In this document: one piece after another, positions 1-12,500 of the stretch | Layout of the letters: each line of letters opens with the position of its first letter | Numbering within the stretch: the first letter of the stretch is position 1 | DNA from: Botryococcus braunii | Lineage: Eukaryota > Chlorophyta > Trebouxiophyceae | DNA length: 12,500 nt | Assembly (NCBI GenBank): GCA_002005505.1 | Contig: KV908337.1 | Span: forward strand, 280,001-292,500 | Direction: 5' to 3' | Made by a program: the position numbers and the translations under genes | Notes under the pieces: model-generated | The model's database searches: none | What the model was told of the DNA's origin: nothing | The model's input: the letters and a program-made list of their open reading frames with translations, nothing else

Positions 1-35
1 TTGCATCTTTAATGTCTGCTAGTCTGCTAGTCTGA

Positions 36-251
36 TTAATCAGCCATGGTCAAGATAGTGATGCTCTCTTTCGTGCGGAACATCCACTCACGGATTGGTC
101 CAACAACGATGCTGTTCCTTGAAAGCCAGATGACTTCCTTAACCACCACATGATTGTGTGCCAGTGCAACTCGATGCTTTAACTCGATTGAATATGGAGG
201 ACAGCTAGTCACCCAATGATATTGCTGCTCACAGCGGACGATTGCGTGCTG
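36..251 (-). pseudogene. Degenerate fragment resembling Ty1/copia RNase H
   Basis: A 71-codon open frame without a clear start contains 'YSIELKHRVALAHNHVVVKE' followed by 'VIWL' and 'ESITILTMAD'. This resembles the copia RNase H stretch 'S-T-E-A-E-Y-x-A-L-x-x-x-x-K-E-x-I-W-L ... t-I-x-x-D-N', but with a small insertion and a stop straight after the Asp. No LTR, integrase or reverse transcriptase is seen. It would lie in or beyond the last intron seen of the amidohydrolase gene, in the same direction. The similarity is short and recalled from memory, so the call is tentative. Confidence 0.4.
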
Positions 252-262
252 CTAATCTATGA

Positions 263-333
263 ATGGCTCATGTGCCTTGTGCGGGTTTAGTTTGCGGTGA
301 TTTCTTGACCCGCATGGCTCATGTGCCTTGTGC
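263..333. repeat. 20-bp direct repeat, two copies
   Basis: ATGGCTCATGTGCCTTGTGC occurs exactly at 263-282 and 314-333, with start points 51 bases apart. On the minus strand both copies read HKAHEP in one frame. It may be a tandem duplication or a target duplication; nothing else in 252-575 could be assigned, which I take as amidohydrolase intron. Confidence 0.75.
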
Positions 334-572
334 AGACTCCAATTGCTAAGAGCCCTTGTCGGACAGGGCTCCATGCCTTGGGCGAGGTTACGATGCTAAT
401 GAAACTTGCTCTGTGTGGCACTGAAACTCAAGTCTGCCCTGCCCATACCTCCACCATGGTTGTGAAGTGCTCATGTATCCAAGAAATCTTTGCCGGAACC
501 CACACTCACGCTTATAAAGTCGTAGGAGACCTACCAACTTCTAAGCAGACTCTCCCCCTCCCCCCCCCCTCT

Positions 573-575
<3 letters not shown>

Positions 576-635
<60 letters not shown>

Positions 636-668
636 CGTGCGTGCGTGTCTGTGTGTGTGTGTGCGTGG

Positions 669-724
<56 letters not shown>

Positions 725-748
725 ACGCGCGCGCCCGTGTGTGCGCAC
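576..748. repeat. (GT)n microsatellite, interrupted, with CG-rich end
   Basis: Long GT tract preceded by a C run (about 553-570), interrupted by GCGTGCGTGCGTGCG near 631-645 and by GCGTGGAT near 663, then ending in alternating CACGCGCGCGC. It lies after the last amidohydrolase exon seen, in sense (CA)n orientation. Cys-Val and His-Thr ORFs here are artefacts. The 749-976 remainder is pyrimidine-rich then mixed intron. Confidence 0.95.
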
Positions 749-976
749 CTACCCCTCTCTTTTTCTCACCTCTCTCTCTCCCTCTCACCTCCTCCCTGTC
801 CGTTCCATTCGCTCGCCCCAATGTAGCCCCTGGGGAGGTATTAGAAAAGAAGCCAGGAACCAAGGCAGGCAGGGGGGACGGAAGGGGAGGAAGACAGACA
901 GTCAACCACACAAAGCCGCACAACGACGCAAGCACTTGCTTGCACAGAGAGAGGACAAGGAGAGAGCAGGGCTCAC

Positions 977-2779
<1,803 letters not shown>

Positions 2780-2887
2780 CTGCGGGGTCACAAGCAACAC
2801 TCAACACACTGTAAGGGACTCCGAGCCAATGCAACAGTTTCAGTGCAACAGTTCCAATGCAACAGGCCACAGCAAGTTCTCGGCTTC

Positions 2888-2914
2888 TTTTTTTTTTTTG
2901 GGGGGGGGGGGGGG
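2888..2914. repeat. T12-G15 composite homopolymer
   Basis: Twelve T followed directly by fifteen G. On the minus strand this is C15 A12, just over 100 bases upstream of the amidohydrolase exon at 2779. Homopolymer length may be inaccurate in assembly. Confidence 0.9.
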
Positions 2915-4601
2915 TGGCAATCTCCACATCACCCTGTCGAGCTGCCAGGCATCACACATGCGTGTCACATGGAGGGTCGCAACATGTTACAGGTTTGGTC
3001 TTACACACTGGTCTCAGCGCATGTTGCTTTTGGTGACAGAAACTTTGGCTCGCCACGATGAACCCCAGCGCAAGGCAGTGCACGATTTGTTAGGGCAACA
3101 GGGTTAACAGGCGGAATCTTAGCAGGATAAGATAGGGATTCAAATCTTAAAAAACACAGGATGAAGCCATTTGTCTATTTGTAACATTCAGATGTTTGTA
3201 AAAACCACACTGTAAGCTCCGAAATATAAAAAGTATAAAGTTAAAAACTTCATAGAATTAAAGAAGCAAAAGAGAAAGTTCAGTAGTAGCAATAGCGGCA
3301 GCAATATAAATCGTTCATGTAGCTTCCAGCTCTTTATAAACATACATGCCAAACTCAGCAGATGTAGGGTAGATTGACATGCTCTAGTAGCAAAGAGGAC
3401 TACCGATGGGATTTGGGACAACATCCTGGGATGCCTGTAAAGAAGCGGTTGGGAATGATCGAAGCAGATTGGGCAGGAAGAGCAACCAGGCTCTTTAACA
3501 CTGCTTGCCAACCACAGGCGCTTAAATCAACATGCACTGCAAAACAACTCATGTTGGGGTGGTTCCAGGACTTGCTTGGTGTCCAAGGACTTGCTTTTGT
3601 GCAGAACAATAAGGGCTACATGAGTGTGTTACCTCAAGTTCTCCAGTCCAGACGGTCGCATTGTAGAACACTGCTTTGATAGGGGATCCCTGAAAATAGC
3701 CGGGAACAGGTGGGTGGTCTGGCGGGAGGGCCCCCTCCCCTGCCTTGCCTCCATATCCCTACATGCCGGACTATTCAAACAATCCAGGCTGTAAAGTGAT
3801 GGTAGCAGTGTCGAGATATCGAGACCCCACCAGGAGCACAACAGTATCCTTACATGCAAGGGGGTCATCTTGCAGGAAAGCAACTCCCAAAGACCATGCG
3901 AAAATGAATGTACGAAGCCAAACAGTTCTTTAGCCCTTTTCGTTAGCCGTTTACACCACAGCCACATTTCACCAACTTCATTTGTTCACTCAGTCCTGGG
4001 GGCCCAACAATCTTATGCACGTTACAGGTGTGGGGTTCGGCTGTGGTGCCAAGTCAACTTCTGTTTTGCTTACAGTTCTACATGACCCAAGTCTAGTTTA
4101 AGTGAATTACCATGGGACATCGTGTGTCCTTGCTGATTGTTTTGCTGTTTGGATTGAAGATCGCGATGCACAACACAGCTAGAGACAATGCCAGAAGATA
4201 CAGACGCAAATGTTTAGTCATCAGCATTTCTTAAAATCATTTCAGAGCTATTAAAGTGCACTTTGAAATAGGTTGACTCCAAACTTCGAATACATGCAGA
4301 AATATCCTTGGCTCGGACACATAAACAGCAACGATCCGGGATCCTGAAACGGTGAACAGATGGCCCGAGCTTCACCCCGTGATACTCGCCCCACAAACTA
4401 TATGTCGGTCAATTGGTTTTTCGCTACCCTAATAGTATTGTTCTTGATGCTGCTCTGGAATATATTTGCTGTGCAATGCTATGGCGATCGAGGAGCAATT
4501 TCAAAAGTCTTCGATTCCGGTTCAAAGGTCTCAGACATTTGTCAAGTACAGGACCACCTGATCGAGAGAAAAGTGCAAACCGTGGGTGTTCGGTTTTGTC
4601 A

Positions 4602-4637
4602 GGTACAGTACCGGAACTGACCGGTGTCCCCGGGGAC
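4602..4637. repeat. Cluster of short palindromes
   Basis: GGTACAGTACC (4602-4612), ACCGGT (4620-4625) and GTCCCCGGGGAC (4626-4637) follow each other with few bases between. All are perfect inverted repeats. It could be a transposon end or protein-binding site; no partner copy was found in the window. Confidence 0.6.
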
Positions 4638-5377
4638 ATGATTGCCAATTTGAAACTAACACAGAATCCTATATTGCTCTGTCAGTATTACCGAATTAAT
4701 TATATATACGAAGACCAAAAATATAAAAAGCATAGCTGCAATGAAATGCTTCGGTGCCCGACGGGCGGCAGCCTATCTTCACGAAGGGCGAGCAATCAGT
4801 GTTGTTGTATTTGTCAGATAGTATTCTAATGATTAGTTTGTAGTGTTGAAGACCATTTCTCAGTGTTAGGAAGTCCTGATACGTGGTGCACGTCGTTAGC
4901 CGGATGCCTAAGAATCTCGATACAAGACGTTGAAATTTTCTGGCGTGAAGGTCTTCTTTCTTCACATGGTTGATGTGAATTGCCTGAGCAATTTTACACC
5001 GCTATGTTCACCAAACGTAGGCAGGCCAAGTTCTTGTCGCAGAGAGCGACGCTGGTCTCAGTGGCAACGGTCTGGATCCATGCTTGAATGCCGACTATTT
5101 GGAATTCAACCTTCACTTACTTATCGTCAGAACATTCAAAGACAAGTTTTTAGGCTAAAACCTTGCTGCAGTGTGCTTGAAGGGTGGGGGCTGCGCATAG
5201 GCCCCGTTCATGGTGTCGAAGGTCCGCGTCGAGCACCTTGGCCCTGCAAGACCTATATATGTCAACATATCGACGTGTGCAAGGAAATTGCCGTGATCAG
5301 TGAGAGTGGTCCAGACGCTTTGATATAAAAATTACGCACACCAGAAGAATCTTAGTTTAAATCCTATTCCTCCACTG

Positions 5378-12324
<6,947 letters not shown>

Positions 12325-12500
12325 TGCACGGCCTGCCACCAGTCGCCGATACCACATGTAAGAATGGTGCAATTAGAGGGTTTAGGAAGTGAGACGGAGA
12401 CATTACAAGCTTGCACGGAATCCCTTACAATATGTATCCTTGTTGCGCCGACTAGGGACACGTCCCTTGAGCTACGCTACTACCCGGCACACTTGCCGTA
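12325..12500. other. Downstream of the transporter stop, 3' UTR or intergenic
   Basis: No AATAAA-type signal and no coding exon is seen after the TAG. This agrees with dinoflagellate 3' ends, which usually lack that motif, but the stretch is short. Confidence 0.4.

Larger units (their letters stand above)
2780..5377. other. Region between the divergent genes, no identified gene
   Basis: It should hold the amidohydrolase 5' exon(s) and both upstream regions. I see only unassigned short frames. On plus, 2993-3102 sits between GTTACAG|G and CAACAG|GGTTAA. A 101-codon plus frame lies at 3374-3679; its 'EADWAG' loosely recalls copia reverse transcriptase. A plus frame from ATG 4402 to 4620 has an N-terminal hydrophobic helix. 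In 4930-5328, two plus frames overlap, one of them 5021-5158 after CGTAG|G. AT-rich stretches lie at 3120-3320 and 4680-4740. None has a family match I recognise, and some may be undetected exons or decayed mobile DNA. Confidence 0.5.

Noticed and set aside
3374..3679. 101-codon plus ORF as copia reverse transcriptase ('EADWAG')
   Set aside because: Only five or six residues match; the rest does not follow the family.
12461..12478. Possible spliced-leader relic near the right edge (CTTGAGC...TACG)
   Set aside because: Only the two ends resemble the reverse complement of the leader; the central part is missing.

Overview
This is a eukaryotic nuclear window with intron-rich genes, about 50% GC, and very long dinucleotide microsatellites. 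It looks like a dinoflagellate genome. All 12 intron acceptors I could reconstruct read CAG|G, and two of the ten-exon gene's nine donors are GC instead of GT. Both traits are typical of dinoflagellates such as Symbiodiniaceae and Polarella. The species cannot be named from the sequence, and no intact spliced-leader relic was seen.

Two genes were recovered by joining short exons by hand. Most of these exons are only part of longer chance reading frames, or too short to stand out as open frames. On the minus strand, 2779 down to 977 holds three consecutive internal exons of a YtcJ-like amidohydrolase (amidohydrolase_3 family). They include the HxH metal-binding motif. The first exon was not found, and the 3' part runs off the left edge or lies beyond it. 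On the plus strand, 5378 to 12324 holds a complete ten-exon gene of about 553 residues. It encodes a membrane transporter of the auxin efflux carrier (AEC / Mem_trans, PF03547) family, with start codon, stop codon and compatible phases throughout. The two genes are transcribed away from each other, with about 2.6 kb between the recognised exons.

The large simple repeats (GT, GA, CA, CT, TCTG, and G runs) fall inside introns of the two genes and not inside recognised exons. The long Cys-Val, His-Thr, Arg-Glu and Ser-Leu open frames are therefore microsatellite artefacts. A decayed fragment resembling Ty1/copia RNase H lies at the left edge, antisense. The stretch 2780-5377 has several short open frames but no gene I can name. 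A small GC-rich minisatellite with alternating purine-pyrimidine cores followed by G runs sits in the last intron of the transporter gene.

The two gene products (a plasma- or endomembrane small-molecule carrier and a metal-dependent hydrolase) have no evident shared pathway; their adjacency may be incidental.
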